The notes beneath the pieces are model-generated. The model was not told the DNA's origin, did no database searches, and was given only the letters and a program-made list of their open reading frames with translations. Source: Streptomyces sp. NBC_00335 (lineage in GTDB: Bacteria; Actinomycetota; Actinomycetes; Streptomycetales; Streptomycetaceae). From it: a stretch of DNA of 64,000 bases. The stretch lies in assembly GCF_036127095.1 (NCBI RefSeq), contig NZ_CP108006.1:930001-994000 (forward strand), written 5' to 3'. Each line of letters starts with the position of its first letter. Within the stretch, counting starts at the first letter, position 1. Below are positions 36,192-43,833 of this stretch, in pieces. Position numbers and translations under genes: made by a program.

Positions 36192-36595
36192 GCCGACCAC
36201 CCCTTCTCTCGCTCGTACGCGCATCGCGTACGGCCCCAGGGCGGTGCACGGCAGCATCCGCGCGCCGGTATCACCGTCCGCGCGTCCCCACCTGCCACGT
36301 CTTGATGCCCTCGGGGCCATGTCGTCGGTCCGCCGCCCGCACGGAACCCGACTGATGTGGACCGGCAACCAGAGCGCCGGTTCCGATGAGGCGACGGACC
36401 CGCCGACCAGTGCGCGGTCACGGCGTCCGGCATCCCCGTCATATGTACGGTCCGGCGGGCCTCTCCCTCGCCCGGCCGGTACGACAGGTCTATGCCCAAC
36501 TGCCCGTCAAGTCAAGGCGTTCAGAGCGTAATTGCGTTTTTCAAGCCGTTCTGTGGATGTTGACCTTGTATGGGAAAATTGTCGGACCCCGGAGG
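36192..36595. other. 404-bp gap upstream of the protease
   Basis: No gene found. The right half (about 36500-36590) is distinctly AT-rich for this genome, with runs such as GCGTTTTTC and GGGAAAATTG, and probably contains the protease promoter and the 3' end of the winged-helix regulator transcript. I see no clear hairpin. Confidence 0.5.
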
Positions 36596-37147
36596 CTACG
36601 GGTGGTCGGGCACGTACTTGTAGCCCACGCGCCGCACCGTGGAGATGCGGCCCCGGTGGGCGGGGCCGAGCTTGCGGCGCAGCCGGGCCACGTGGACGTC
36701 GACGGTGCGGCCGTCGCCGACGTGCCCGTAACCCCAGATGGTCGAGATGAGCGCCTCCCGTGTGTGGACCGTGTGCGGGTGGGCCACGAAGTGGGACAGG
36801 AGGTCGAACTCCAGGTAGGTGAGCTCCAGTTCGCGGCCGGCGACCTCGACCAGCCGGCGTTCCCGGTCGACCTGAATGGCGTCGCCGGAGCGTACGGGCT
36901 CGAGGCGGGAGGCCGGTTCCGGATCGGGAGCCCGCTGCGGCCCGGGATCCAGGGGACGCATCTCCGGGCGCACACCGTGCGAGTTCATCAGCGCCACCGG
37001 GTCCACGTTCGCCGGCAAGAACACCAGGTATCCGATGCGGCCGCCGTGCGTTCCGTCGGCGGGGACGGCGGTCGGATGGTCACCGACCAGCTGGAGTCGG
37101 GAGGCCGGGAAGCGGCGGGTGGCGGGTGCGGGGAGCGCGGTGGTCAT
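36596..37147 (-). CDS. OmpR/PhoB-type winged-helix regulator without receiver domain
   Basis: 183 aa. The C-terminal 95 residues are a canonical OmpR-type DNA-binding domain: LTYLEFDLLSHFVAHPHTVH, TREALISTIWGYGHVGDGRT, VDVHVARLRRKLGP and TVRRVGYKYVP. No phosphoacceptor receiver domain precedes it; instead there is a short N-terminal domain (GGRIGYLVFLPANVDPVALM). Met 37147 has AAGGGG 8 bp upstream. It is preceded by operator A and a cysteine-containing leader peptide, and diverges from the sulfur genes, so it is probably a sulfur- or redox-responsive regulator (inference). Confidence 0.87.
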   Translation of the reverse strand: MTTALPAPATRRFPASRLQLVGDHPTAVPADGTHGGRIGYLVFLPANVDPVALMNSHGVRPEMRPLDPGPQRAPDPEPASRLEPVRSGDAIQVDRERRLVEVAGRELELTYLEFDLLSHFVAHPHTVHTREALISTIWGYGHVGDGRTVDVHVARLRRKLGPAHRGRISTVRRVGYKYVPDHP

Positions 37148-37354
37148 GATGAGCCCCTTCGGCTGCTCGGAGTGAACTACGGATGCCGGGCGTTCGGCCA
37201 CGACAGGGCAGGGCGGATCCATGACGGATCCGGCGGGGTGGCTCAGAGGGGTCGACGCCAGGAGGACCGCCACCGGGAGGAGAGGGTGGCGTACGGAGCG
37301 AAGCGGCGGCCGGATCGCCCGCGCGCGGAGTGGAAATGCCCTGCCGGAGAAGCC

Positions 37355-37438
37355 TTAGACGGGTCGGCAGACGGCGCTGGCGACGAGACGGAGGTCAACG
37401 TGCCTGCGGCGTACGAGCAACGGCTGCGACGGGGGCAT
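37355..37438 (-). CDS. Leader peptide A (RRHVDL type)
   Basis: 27-codon ORF encoding a peptide that ends RRRHVDLRLVASAVCRPV. The RRHxDLxRVxSxxC signature is that of short Streptomyces ORFs annotated as putative leader peptides next to sulfur and cysteine genes. It starts 42 bp from operator A and ends 207 bp before the winged-helix regulator. A single Cys codon lies near the end, as expected for a translation-sensing attenuator. The following leader contains an inverted GGATCC pair and other GC-rich repeats that could pair. Confidence 0.75.
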   Translation of the reverse strand: MPPSQPLLVRRRHVDLRLVASAVCRPV

Positions 37439-37480
37439 GGGCACATCGTGAGGTGCCCGACGGGCCCTCGTCAATACTTT

Positions 37481-37497
37481 CCTATCAATTAGATAGG
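37481..37497. promoter_or_regulatory. Operator A of a three-site palindromic family
   Basis: CCTATC-AATTA-GATAGG, a perfect 6-5-6 inverted repeat, flanked by TTT and GAA. It lies upstream of leader A on the minus strand. In that orientation CTATTC directly precedes it, as a -10 would. Sites B and C share the same 6-5-6 layout, with CCTAYC and GRTRGG arms and a GGGAAA edge. The 324-bp gap 37439-37762 holds operators A and B and no gene. Confidence 0.8.
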
Positions 37498-37650
37498 GAA
37501 TAGGAGCCGTCCGGTCGCACCTCCGGCGACCACCGACCCCGGCCGTGCCGGCCGGTGGGTCTCCTGACCTTGCGTCATCTCTCATCTCAAGACCGGACTG
37601 TCCGCCATGCGGTCAGGCACTTGCCGGGAAGGCCGCTTCGGGCAAGTATC

Positions 37651-37667
37651 CCTATCAATCCGATGGG
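37651..37667 (+). promoter_or_regulatory. Operator B, upstream of the flavin monooxygenase
   Basis: CCTATC-AATCC-GATGGG followed by AAA. TTGCCG (37621-37626), an 18-bp spacer and AGTATC (37645-37650) form a plausible promoter whose -10 touches the operator, so a bound protein would block RNA polymerase. Same layout as operator C. Confidence 0.75.
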
Positions 37668-37762
37668 AAAGGTGGGGATCCGGTGAAGCGCGGTTCGAGC
37701 ACCTCCCGCGCCACCCGGCGAGCCACCGGCCGAAGCCCCAACAATCTTCCGGAGTAGTCGAC

Positions 37763-37840
37763 ATGACCACCGCCACCCCCCATGGCACCGCTGTCCGCCC
37801 AGCCCCAGCGCCACGCGGCGACGCCCGGGTGTGTCGGTGA
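37763..37840 (+). CDS. Leader ORF B, overlapping the monooxygenase start
   Basis: 25-codon ORF, ATG 37763 with CGGAG 8 bp upstream, ending GDARVCR and TGA at 37838-37840. Its penultimate codon is Cys. The stop overlaps the GTG start of the monooxygenase (GTGA), so translation of the enzyme may depend on finishing the leader, that is on charged Cys-tRNA. It lacks the RRHxDL signature of leaders A and C. An arbitrary small ORF is possible but the ribosome site and overlap argue against it. Confidence 0.6.
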   Translation: MTTATPHGTAVRPAPAPRGDARVCR

Positions 37841-39051
37841 CTCCCATGCCGACGACACCGAGCACCATCGGCCGTCGGTCCGCCGACGAGCAGCGCCGGG
37901 CGGCGCTCCTGCGTACCGCCGACGACGTGGCGGACGATCTCGCCGCGGACGCCATCTTCCGCGACCGGGCGGGCAGGCCGCCGACCGACGAGGTGGCCCG
38001 GCTCCGGGAGGCCGGTCTGCTGACCGGCCTCACCCCGCCCGGGCCGGGCCGGGGAGCGGACTGGCGTACCGGATGCACCGTCATCCGGAAGCTCTCCACG
38101 GCGGACAGCTCCGTCGGCGACGTACTGGCCCGCCACTACGTGCACGCGTGGAGCGGACGCTTCTACGCGAACCACCACCACGCGACCGACCTCGAAGAGC
38201 AGTCGGTGCGCGAGCAGTGGCTGTGGACCGGCGCCATCCGCACCCCGGAGCCCGACGACGACACCGGCGGGCCGGACCTCACGCTGCAGCCCCGCAACAC
38301 CGGCTACGTGCTGAGCGGGCGCCGTTTCGTGGATACGGCGGTGGCCGTCGCCGACCAGATCGTGGTCGACGCCGTCTGCGCGGTGACCGGTGACGTCCTG
38401 GTCGTACGGATCCCACCCGGCGTTCCGCGCATGACCATCGAACCCGCCCACGACCGCCTCGGGCAGCGCGTGGTCGGCGCCGGCGAGGTGGCCTTCGACC
38501 GGGTCACCGTCACGCCCGGACAGGTGCTGGGCCGCCGCCCGTACGACGAGGAGCCGGCCGCTCCCTTCACCTCGCTCGCCGATCCGGTGCTCCGGCTGGC
38601 CCTGTGCCACGTCGGCCTCGGGATCGTCGAGGGCGCCCTCACCGAAGCGCGCGACCTCAGCAGGGGCGGCCACGCATACCGACTGCCCGGTGCGGACCCC
38701 GACCTCTTCCTGACGTACGGGGAACTCGCCTCCGCCGCCCAGACGGCCACCGCCGTGGTGGACCGGGCGACCGAGGTGATGGCGCGGGCCCTCGACACCG
38801 GTGCGCAGCTCGACGCCGAGGAACCCGCGGGCATCGCCGCCCTGGTCGCCACGGCCGAGACGGTGACGTCGAAGGCCGCCCTGCACGTCACGGCGCGCGT
38901 GCTGGAACTCGCCGACGCTCCCGGGCTGGACCGCTTCTGGCGCAACGCCCGCGTCCTGACGGCCCACCACCCTGCCGCGCACCGTCTGCGCTCCATCGGC
39001 GAGCACTACCTCAACGGCTCCCACCGTGCGGTGGCGGCGGCCTTCCACTGA
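37837..39051 (+). CDS. DszC/SfnB-like acyl-CoA-dehydrogenase-fold flavin monooxygenase
   Basis: 404 aa. Acyl-CoA dehydrogenase fold as in SfnB, DszC and related FMN-dependent monooxygenases of organosulfur use: helical N domain (RLREAGLLTGLTPPGPGRGA), mid beta domain (TGYVLSGRRFVDTAVAVADQ, PAHDRLGQRVVGAGEVAFDR) and C-terminal helices ending HRLRSIGEHYLNGSH. The catalytic Glu of true acyl-CoA dehydrogenases is not evident. I take GTG 37837; ATG 37846 is an alternative. Located beside Rrf2 and a sulfonate-binding protein and behind operator B, it likely oxidises a sulfur compound. Confidence 0.83.
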   Translation: MTPMPTTPSTIGRRSADEQRRAALLRTADDVADDLAADAIFRDRAGRPPTDEVARLREAGLLTGLTPPGPGRGADWRTGCTVIRKLSTADSSVGDVLARHYVHAWSGRFYANHHHATDLEEQSVREQWLWTGAIRTPEPDDDTGGPDLTLQPRNTGYVLSGRRFVDTAVAVADQIVVDAVCAVTGDVLVVRIPPGVPRMTIEPAHDRLGQRVVGAGEVAFDRVTVTPGQVLGRRPYDEEPAAPFTSLADPVLRLALCHVGLGIVEGALTEARDLSRGGHAYRLPGADPDLFLTYGELASAAQTATAVVDRATEVMARALDTGAQLDAEEPAGIAALVATAETVTSKAALHVTARVLELADAPGLDRFWRNARVLTAHHPAAHRLRSIGEHYLNGSHRAVAAAFH

Positions 39052-39159
39052 CCCGAGGCACCGCGCGGGGTGCTGATCCCCGGCCGCGGGGCGGGTGCTC
39101 GTACCCGCCCCGTGGCCGGCGGCGCACCCGCGGCGGACGCCGGGCGCGCAGGCATGCGG

Positions 39160-39165
39160 GATAAT
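39160..39165 (+). promoter_or_regulatory. -10 element of leaderless rrf2 mRNA
   Basis: GATAAT ends 6 bp before the Rrf2 ATG (39172) with no ribosome-binding sequence between, so transcription should start at or next to the A of the ATG. This is the standard pattern of leaderless actinobacterial genes. Confidence 0.75.
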
Positions 39166-39171
39166 GGCCAC

Positions 39172-39630
39172 ATGCGGATCTCAGCCAGGGCGGACTACGC
39201 GGTACGTGCCGCACTGCAGCTTGCCGCGTCACAGGATGACGGGCCGCTGAAGGCCGAGGCCATCGCCGACGCCCAGGACATCCCGCACAAGTTCCTCGAA
39301 GGCATCTTGAACGACATGCGCCGGGGCGGTCTCGTGCTGAGCCAGCGCGGGGGCAACGGCGGTTACTGGCTGGCCAAGCCCGCCCAGTCGATCAGCATCG
39401 CGGACGTCATCCGCGTCGTGGACGGACCGCTCGTCTCGGTGCGCGGGGTTCGCCCGCCCGATCTGACGTACACGGGCCCCGCGCAGGCTCTCCTCCCCCT
39501 GTGGATCGCACTTCGGGCCAACGTCCGCGAGATCCTCGACGGCGTGACGCTCGCGGACGTCGCATCGTCCGATCTGCCCCCCGACGTGTCCGCCCTGTCC
39601 CGCGCTCCCGACGCCTGGACCAATCCCTAG
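39172..39630 (+). CDS. Rrf2-family regulator lacking Fe-S cysteines (CymR-like)
   Basis: 152-aa winged-helix repressor. MRISARADYAVRAALQLAA is the Rrf2 N terminus; IPHKFLEGILNDMRRGGLV the recognition helix; GGNGGYWLAKPAQSISIADV the wing. The protein contains no cysteine at all, so it cannot bind the Fe-S cluster of IscR or NsrR types. Cysteine-free Rrf2 proteins such as CymR sense sulfur status through protein partners. It sits between the monooxygenase and the sulfonate-binding gene, near three copies of one palindrome, and is the best candidate to bind them (inference). Leaderless start at 39172. Confidence 0.9.
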   Translation: MRISARADYAVRAALQLAASQDDGPLKAEAIADAQDIPHKFLEGILNDMRRGGLVLSQRGGNGGYWLAKPAQSISIADVIRVVDGPLVSVRGVRPPDLTYTGPAQALLPLWIALRANVREILDGVTLADVASSDLPPDVSALSRAPDAWTNP

Positions 39631-39756
39631 CCCTCGCCGCACCCCTGTCCCACCCTCACCCCACCCCTGCCCCACCTGCGGTTTCTCATATTTCGAGATT
39701 CAACCGTCCAGAATGTGGTCAGTCTCTTGGGGCGCGCCTTCCTGTCTGCCAATATG

Positions 39757-39773
39757 CCTACCAACCAGGTGGG
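39757..39773 (+). promoter_or_regulatory. Operator C, upstream of leader C and ssuA-like gene
   Basis: CCTACC-AACCA-GGTGGG followed by AAAA. TTGGGG (39727-39732), an 18-bp spacer and AATATG (39751-39756) form the promoter, the -10 abutting the operator exactly as at site B. Confidence 0.75.
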
Positions 39774-39802
39774 AAAACTAGGAATCAGGGGGTGAGGTGG
39801 CC

Positions 39803-39901
39803 GTGCAGACACTGCAGCGCGCCGGCCGGATCCCGTCCCTGACCTCCCGCCGGCACATCGACCTGGTCCGTACGTCCAGCGCCATCTGTCAGCCTTCCTG
39901 A
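39803..39901 (+). CDS. Leader peptide C (RRHIDL type)
   Basis: 32-codon ORF whose C-terminal part reads SRRHIDLVRTSSAICQPS, a textbook match to the RRHxDLxRxSSAxC leader signature and closely similar to leader A. GAGG lies 5 bp before GTG 39803; an in-frame GTG at 39797 is possible. It begins 30 bp after operator C and precedes the sulfonate-binding gene by 253 bp that contain a hairpin. Likely couples Cys supply to downstream transcription or translation. Confidence 0.8.
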   Translation: MQTLQRAGRIPSLTSRRHIDLVRTSSAICQPS

Positions 39902-39964
39902 CACCGGCCGCAGGGCCCGGTACCCCGCGCAGGGCACTGCCGGGGCACTGAGCAGCCCCTCGCC

Positions 39965-39991
39965 GTCGGCCGGCCCGGCCCCTCGGCCGAC
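39965..39991 (+). promoter_or_regulatory. Possible attenuator hairpin downstream of leader C
   Basis: GTCGGCCG (39965-39972) pairs with CGGCCGAC (39984-39991), 8-bp stem and 11-nt loop, 64 bp after the leader stop and 163 bp before the ssuA-like start. No T-run follows. Position suits an attenuator or a ribosome-controlled fold; alternative pairings in this GC-rich DNA are likely. Confidence 0.45.
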
Positions 39992-40154
39992 ATCACCGCC
40001 CGCGCGCTCCCGTGATCCCGCCGCCCACGGCCGGGAACGGCTGCCGCACGTGCCGACGCCTCCGCGCCGCCGTCTCCGTACCGCCTCGTCCCCGTACTTG
40101 CCATCTCCGCATCACCGCATCTCCCCCGACCACCACCCGTGAAAGGACACCTCC

Positions 40155-41270
40155 GTGTCTGCCGCAAGACCGCTCACCACCCTGCGTGCCATCGCCCTGA
40201 CCGCTGCGCTCCCCCTGCTGCTCACCGCCTGCGGCTACGGTTCCGAGGCCAAGAAGGACGACGCTCCCGCGAAGGAGAACGTCGCCGCCGACGCCGGCAA
40301 GAAGCTGTCCGCCTCCGAGGTCCGCATCGGCTACTTCCCCAACCTGACCCACGCCACCGCGCTGGTCGGTCTCCAGGAAGGCCTGATCGCCAAGGAACTC
40401 GGCGCCACCGCCATCAAGCCGCAGTCCTTCAACGCCGGCCCGTCCGAGATCGAAGCCCTCAACGGTGGCTCTCTCGACATCGGCTTCATCGGCCCCTCCC
40501 CCTCGATCAACGCCTACGTCAAGTCCAAGGGCTCCAACCTGCGGATCATCTCCGGCTCCGCCTCCGGCGGCGTCAAGCTGGTCGTGAACCCGGCGAAGAT
40601 CAAGACCCTGGACGACCTCAAGGGCAAGAAGATCGCCACCCCCCAGAAGGGGAACACCCAGGACGTCGCGTTCCTCAACTGGATCGCCGAAAAGGGCTGG
40701 ACGGTCGACCCGGAGTCCGGCAAGGGCGACGTCTCCGTCGTCCGCACCGACAACAAGGTCACCCCCGACGCCTTCAAGTCCGGCTCCATCGACGGCGCCT
40801 GGGTCCCCGAGCCCACCGCCTCCAAGCTCGTCTCCGACGGCGGCTCCGTCCTCCTCGACGAAACCACCCTGTGGCCCGACAAGAAGTTCGTGATCACGAA
40901 CATCATCGTGTCCCAGAAGTTCCTCAAGGAGCACCCCGACGTCGTCGAGGCCGTGCTCAAGGGAACCGTGAAGACCAACGAGTGGATCAACGCCAACCCG
41001 GACAAGGCCAAGGCCTCCGCGAACGCCAAGCTCGCCGCCGAAGGCGGCAAGCCCCTCGACGCCAAGGTCATCGACCCCGCCTGGCCCAGCATCCTCATCA
41101 CCAACGACCCCCTCGCCGCAACCCTCAAGACCCAGTCCGAGTGGGCCGTCAAGGCCAAGCTCATCGAGAAGCCCGACCTGAGCGGCATCTACGACCTGAC
41201 GCTCCTGAACAAGGTCCTCAAGGCCGCCGGCCAGCCCGAGGTCTCCGACGCCGGACTCGGCGCCAAGTAG
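40155..41270 (+). CDS. ssuA: Sulfonate-type ABC transporter substrate-binding lipoprotein (SsuA-like)
   Basis: 371-aa surface lipoprotein. Signal with lipobox ALPLLLTACGYG (Cys about residue 26), then the NMT1/SsuA-type binding fold: VRIGYFPNLTHATALVGLQE, NAGPSEIEALNGGSLDIGFI, GPSPSINAYVKSKG and FKSGSIDGAWVPEPTASKLV. It would capture alkanesulfonates or taurine and deliver them to SsuBC. GTG 40155 follows GAAAGGA. No ATPase or permease gene follows; instead a terminator and an arylsulfatase. The import partners must be elsewhere, or substrate differs. Control by operator C and leader C is likely. Confidence 0.9.
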   Translation: MSAARPLTTLRAIALTAALPLLLTACGYGSEAKKDDAPAKENVAADAGKKLSASEVRIGYFPNLTHATALVGLQEGLIAKELGATAIKPQSFNAGPSEIEALNGGSLDIGFIGPSPSINAYVKSKGSNLRIISGSASGGVKLVVNPAKIKTLDDLKGKKIATPQKGNTQDVAFLNWIAEKGWTVDPESGKGDVSVVRTDNKVTPDAFKSGSIDGAWVPEPTASKLVSDGGSVLLDETTLWPDKKFVITNIIVSQKFLKEHPDVVEAVLKGTVKTNEWINANPDKAKASANAKLAAEGGKPLDAKVIDPAWPSILITNDPLAATLKTQSEWAVKAKLIEKPDLSGIYDLTLLNKVLKAAGQPEVSDAGLGAK

Positions 41271-41284
41271 CACACGCTCCGCCC

Positions 41285-41318
41285 GTGCGACGGCCGTCCT
41301 CCCGGACCGCCGTCGCAC
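41285..41318 (+). terminator. Hairpin after the ssuA-like gene
   Basis: GTGCGACGGC (41285-41294) and GCCGTCGCAC (41309-41318), a perfect 10-bp stem with a 14-nt loop that itself can pair, 14 bp after the stop. It would partly or fully end transcription before the arylsulfatase. Confidence 0.7.
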
Positions 41319-41465
41319 CGGCGTTCGCGCCGCGGATCCCACCGGCATACCGCTGCGGGAGGTCACCGGGCTGCGCACGACGTTCCCCGGCCGGGACCGG
41401 ACACCCTGCACCCGCGCCCTGCTCGCTGCCGCGCCCCCGCCCTCCGTCTCGAAGGAGCTCCCCTC

Positions 41466-43814
41466 GTGACCAGCCCGACCACCCCCACGCCCCCCGCCAC
41501 CCCGAACCGCCGTGATCCCTACGACGGCTTCGCCGGACGCGTGGGCCGTACCTTCGCCGAGTCCGTGCCGTCCTGGCAGCCGCCGCGCCGGCCCGCGGGC
41601 CGTGCCCCGAACGTCGTCGTGGTCCTCGTCGACGACATGGGCTACAGCGACATCGGCCCCTTCGGCTCGGAAGTCCCCACCCCCGTACTCGACGAACTGG
41701 CCGAGGGCGGCCTGCGCCTGGCCAACTACCACACCATGCCGCTGTGCTCACCCGCGCGCGCCGCACTGCTCACGGGTCTCAACCCGCACCGCGTCGGGTA
41801 TTCGACGGTCGCCAACTTCGACCCCGGTTTCCCCGGTTACGGCATGGAGGTCGGCGAGGACGTCCCCACCCTGGCCGAGCTCCTGCACGACGCGGGCTAC
41901 GCCACCTACGCCGTCGGCAAGTGGCACCTGACCCGCGACTCGGCCTCCAACGCCGCCGATGACCGGCGCAATTGGCCCCTGCAGAAGGGCTTCGACCAGT
42001 ACTACGGCGTACTGGAGGGCCTGACCAGCCTCTTCCACCCGCACCAACTGGTCCGCGACAACAGCCCGCTGGACATCGACGAACTGCCCGACGGCTACTA
42101 CTACACCGACGACATCACCGACCAGGCCATCTCCATGGTGAAGTCGCTCCGCGCACACGACCCCGACAAGCCGTTCTTCCTCTACGTGGCGCACAACGCC
42201 GTCCACGGCCCCCTCCAGGCGAAGCCCGCGGACATCGCACGTCAGCGCGGTCGCTACGACGGCGGCTGGGACGCCCTTCGCCGGACCCGCTTCGCCCGCC
42301 AGATCGCCGACGGCCTCTTCCCCGAGGGGACCGCCCTGCCGGACCGCAACTCCGAGGCGGGCTTCGACGTAGGCCCCTGGGATGAGCTGACGCCCGCGCA
42401 ACAGCGCCGCTACGCGCGCTACATGGAGGTGTACGCGGCGATGGTCGACAACATCGACCAGAACCTCGGCCGGCTCACCGTGACCCTGCGCGCCCTCGGC
42501 GAACTCGACAACACCATCATCGTCTTCACCTCCGACAACGGCGGAACCGGAGAGGGCGGCGCCGAGGGCACGCGCAGCTACTTCAGCCGCTTCGTCCACC
42601 AGCCCGTCCCGGACGACTGGAACGAGGACGTGGACCGGGACACCGACCTCATCGGCGGCCCGCAGAGCCTGGTGCACTACCCGCGCGGCTGGGGCATGGC
42701 CTCCAACACCCCCTTCCGGCTCTACAAGGGCCAGACCCACGCGGGCGGCGTGCGGGTGCCGTTCGTCATCTCCTGGCCCGAGGGCCTGCGCCGGGCCGAC
42801 GGCGACAGCGGGGTCCGCCAGCAGTACCAGTACGTCACCGACATCACCCCCACCCTCCTGGAGCTCGCGGGCGTACGGCGCCCGGAGCTGTGGCGCTCGC
42901 GGCCGGCCCAGGAACCGGACGGCGTCAGCTTCGCCCCCGTGCTGCACGACGGGCGGGCGCCCAGCGCCCACACCGAGCAGTACTGCGAGATGTCGGGCAA
43001 CCGCAGCTACTACCGCGACGGCTGGAAGCTGGTGACCCTCCACCGCCCCGGAACGCCGTACGACGACGGCGAATGGGCGCTGTACGACCTGCGCACCGAC
43101 CCGACCGAAACCCTGGACGTCGCCCGGGACCACCCGGAGGTGGTGAAGGAACTGGCAGCGGCCTGGGAGTCGGCTGCCTGGCGCAACGGCGTCTTCCCCC
43201 TCGCCGACGGCAGCGGCGCACTCGCCCGGCGGGGCCCCGCCGAGGAACGCTTCCACCGCCCCCTCACCCTGCTGGCGGGCACGCCCGAGCTGGAGCGCTA
43301 CCGCTCCTCCCGGCTCATCTCCTTCCGCTCCTTCGACATCACCGTCGAACTCGACGAACACGCCGCCCCGGACCAGGGCGTGCTGGTCTCGCACGGCGAC
43401 CAGGGCGGCGGCTACAGCCTGTACGTGGAGGACGGGCGGCTGCGGTTCGCCTACAACGAGTACGGAGAACTGCACGAGACCGACGCCGGTCCACTGCCCG
43501 CGGGCCGCCGGACGATCACGCTCTCGGCCGAGGCGGTGGAGGGCCTGCGCTGGGAGTTCCGCATCCTGCTCGACGGGGTGGAGACCGGCCGGTCGACCAG
43601 CGTGCACCAGCTCATCGGCATGGCCCCGCTGCAGGGCATCAGCGTGGGCGTGGACCGCAGGTCCCCGGTCTCCTGGCCGGTCTACGAACGCCACCGCAGC
43701 TTCCGCTACACCGGCGGCCTGCGCTCGGTGACCTACACCCCCGGCACGCAGGCGCCCTACGACCCGGCGCTCGTGGCCCGTGCACTGCGGGAGGCGGCGG
43801 CCGCCTTCGAGTGA
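41466..43814 (+). CDS. Arylsulfatase (formylglycine-dependent)
   Basis: 782-aa sulfatase that would release sulfate from aryl or alkyl sulfate esters. APNVVVVLVDDMGYSD contains the metal-binding DD; the modified residue is Cys94 in PLCSPARAALLTG (CxPxR, converted to formylglycine by FGE); YAVGKWHL supplies Lys/His; IIVFTSDNGGTGEG carries the second metal-site Asp/Asn; NTPFRLYKGQTHAGGVRVP follows. The last 200 residues are a beta-rich domain typical of large bacterial arylsulfatases. No signal peptide, so probably cytosolic. GAAGGAG 7 bp before GTG 41466. Fits the sulfur-scavenging role of the block; it converges with an MFS gene 19 bp away. Confidence 0.95.
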   Translation: MTSPTTPTPPATPNRRDPYDGFAGRVGRTFAESVPSWQPPRRPAGRAPNVVVVLVDDMGYSDIGPFGSEVPTPVLDELAEGGLRLANYHTMPLCSPARAALLTGLNPHRVGYSTVANFDPGFPGYGMEVGEDVPTLAELLHDAGYATYAVGKWHLTRDSASNAADDRRNWPLQKGFDQYYGVLEGLTSLFHPHQLVRDNSPLDIDELPDGYYYTDDITDQAISMVKSLRAHDPDKPFFLYVAHNAVHGPLQAKPADIARQRGRYDGGWDALRRTRFARQIADGLFPEGTALPDRNSEAGFDVGPWDELTPAQQRRYARYMEVYAAMVDNIDQNLGRLTVTLRALGELDNTIIVFTSDNGGTGEGGAEGTRSYFSRFVHQPVPDDWNEDVDRDTDLIGGPQSLVHYPRGWGMASNTPFRLYKGQTHAGGVRVPFVISWPEGLRRADGDSGVRQQYQYVTDITPTLLELAGVRRPELWRSRPAQEPDGVSFAPVLHDGRAPSAHTEQYCEMSGNRSYYRDGWKLVTLHRPGTPYDDGEWALYDLRTDPTETLDVARDHPEVVKELAAAWESAAWRNGVFPLADGSGALARRGPAEERFHRPLTLLAGTPELERYRSSRLISFRSFDITVELDEHAAPDQGVLVSHGDQGGGYSLYVEDGRLRFAYNEYGELHETDAGPLPAGRRTITLSAEAVEGLRWEFRILLDGVETGRSTSVHQLIGMAPLQGISVGVDRRSPVSWPVYERHRSFRYTGGLRSVTYTPGTQAPYDPALVARALREAAAAFE

Positions 43815-43833
43815 CGACGGCGGCCGGCCGGGC

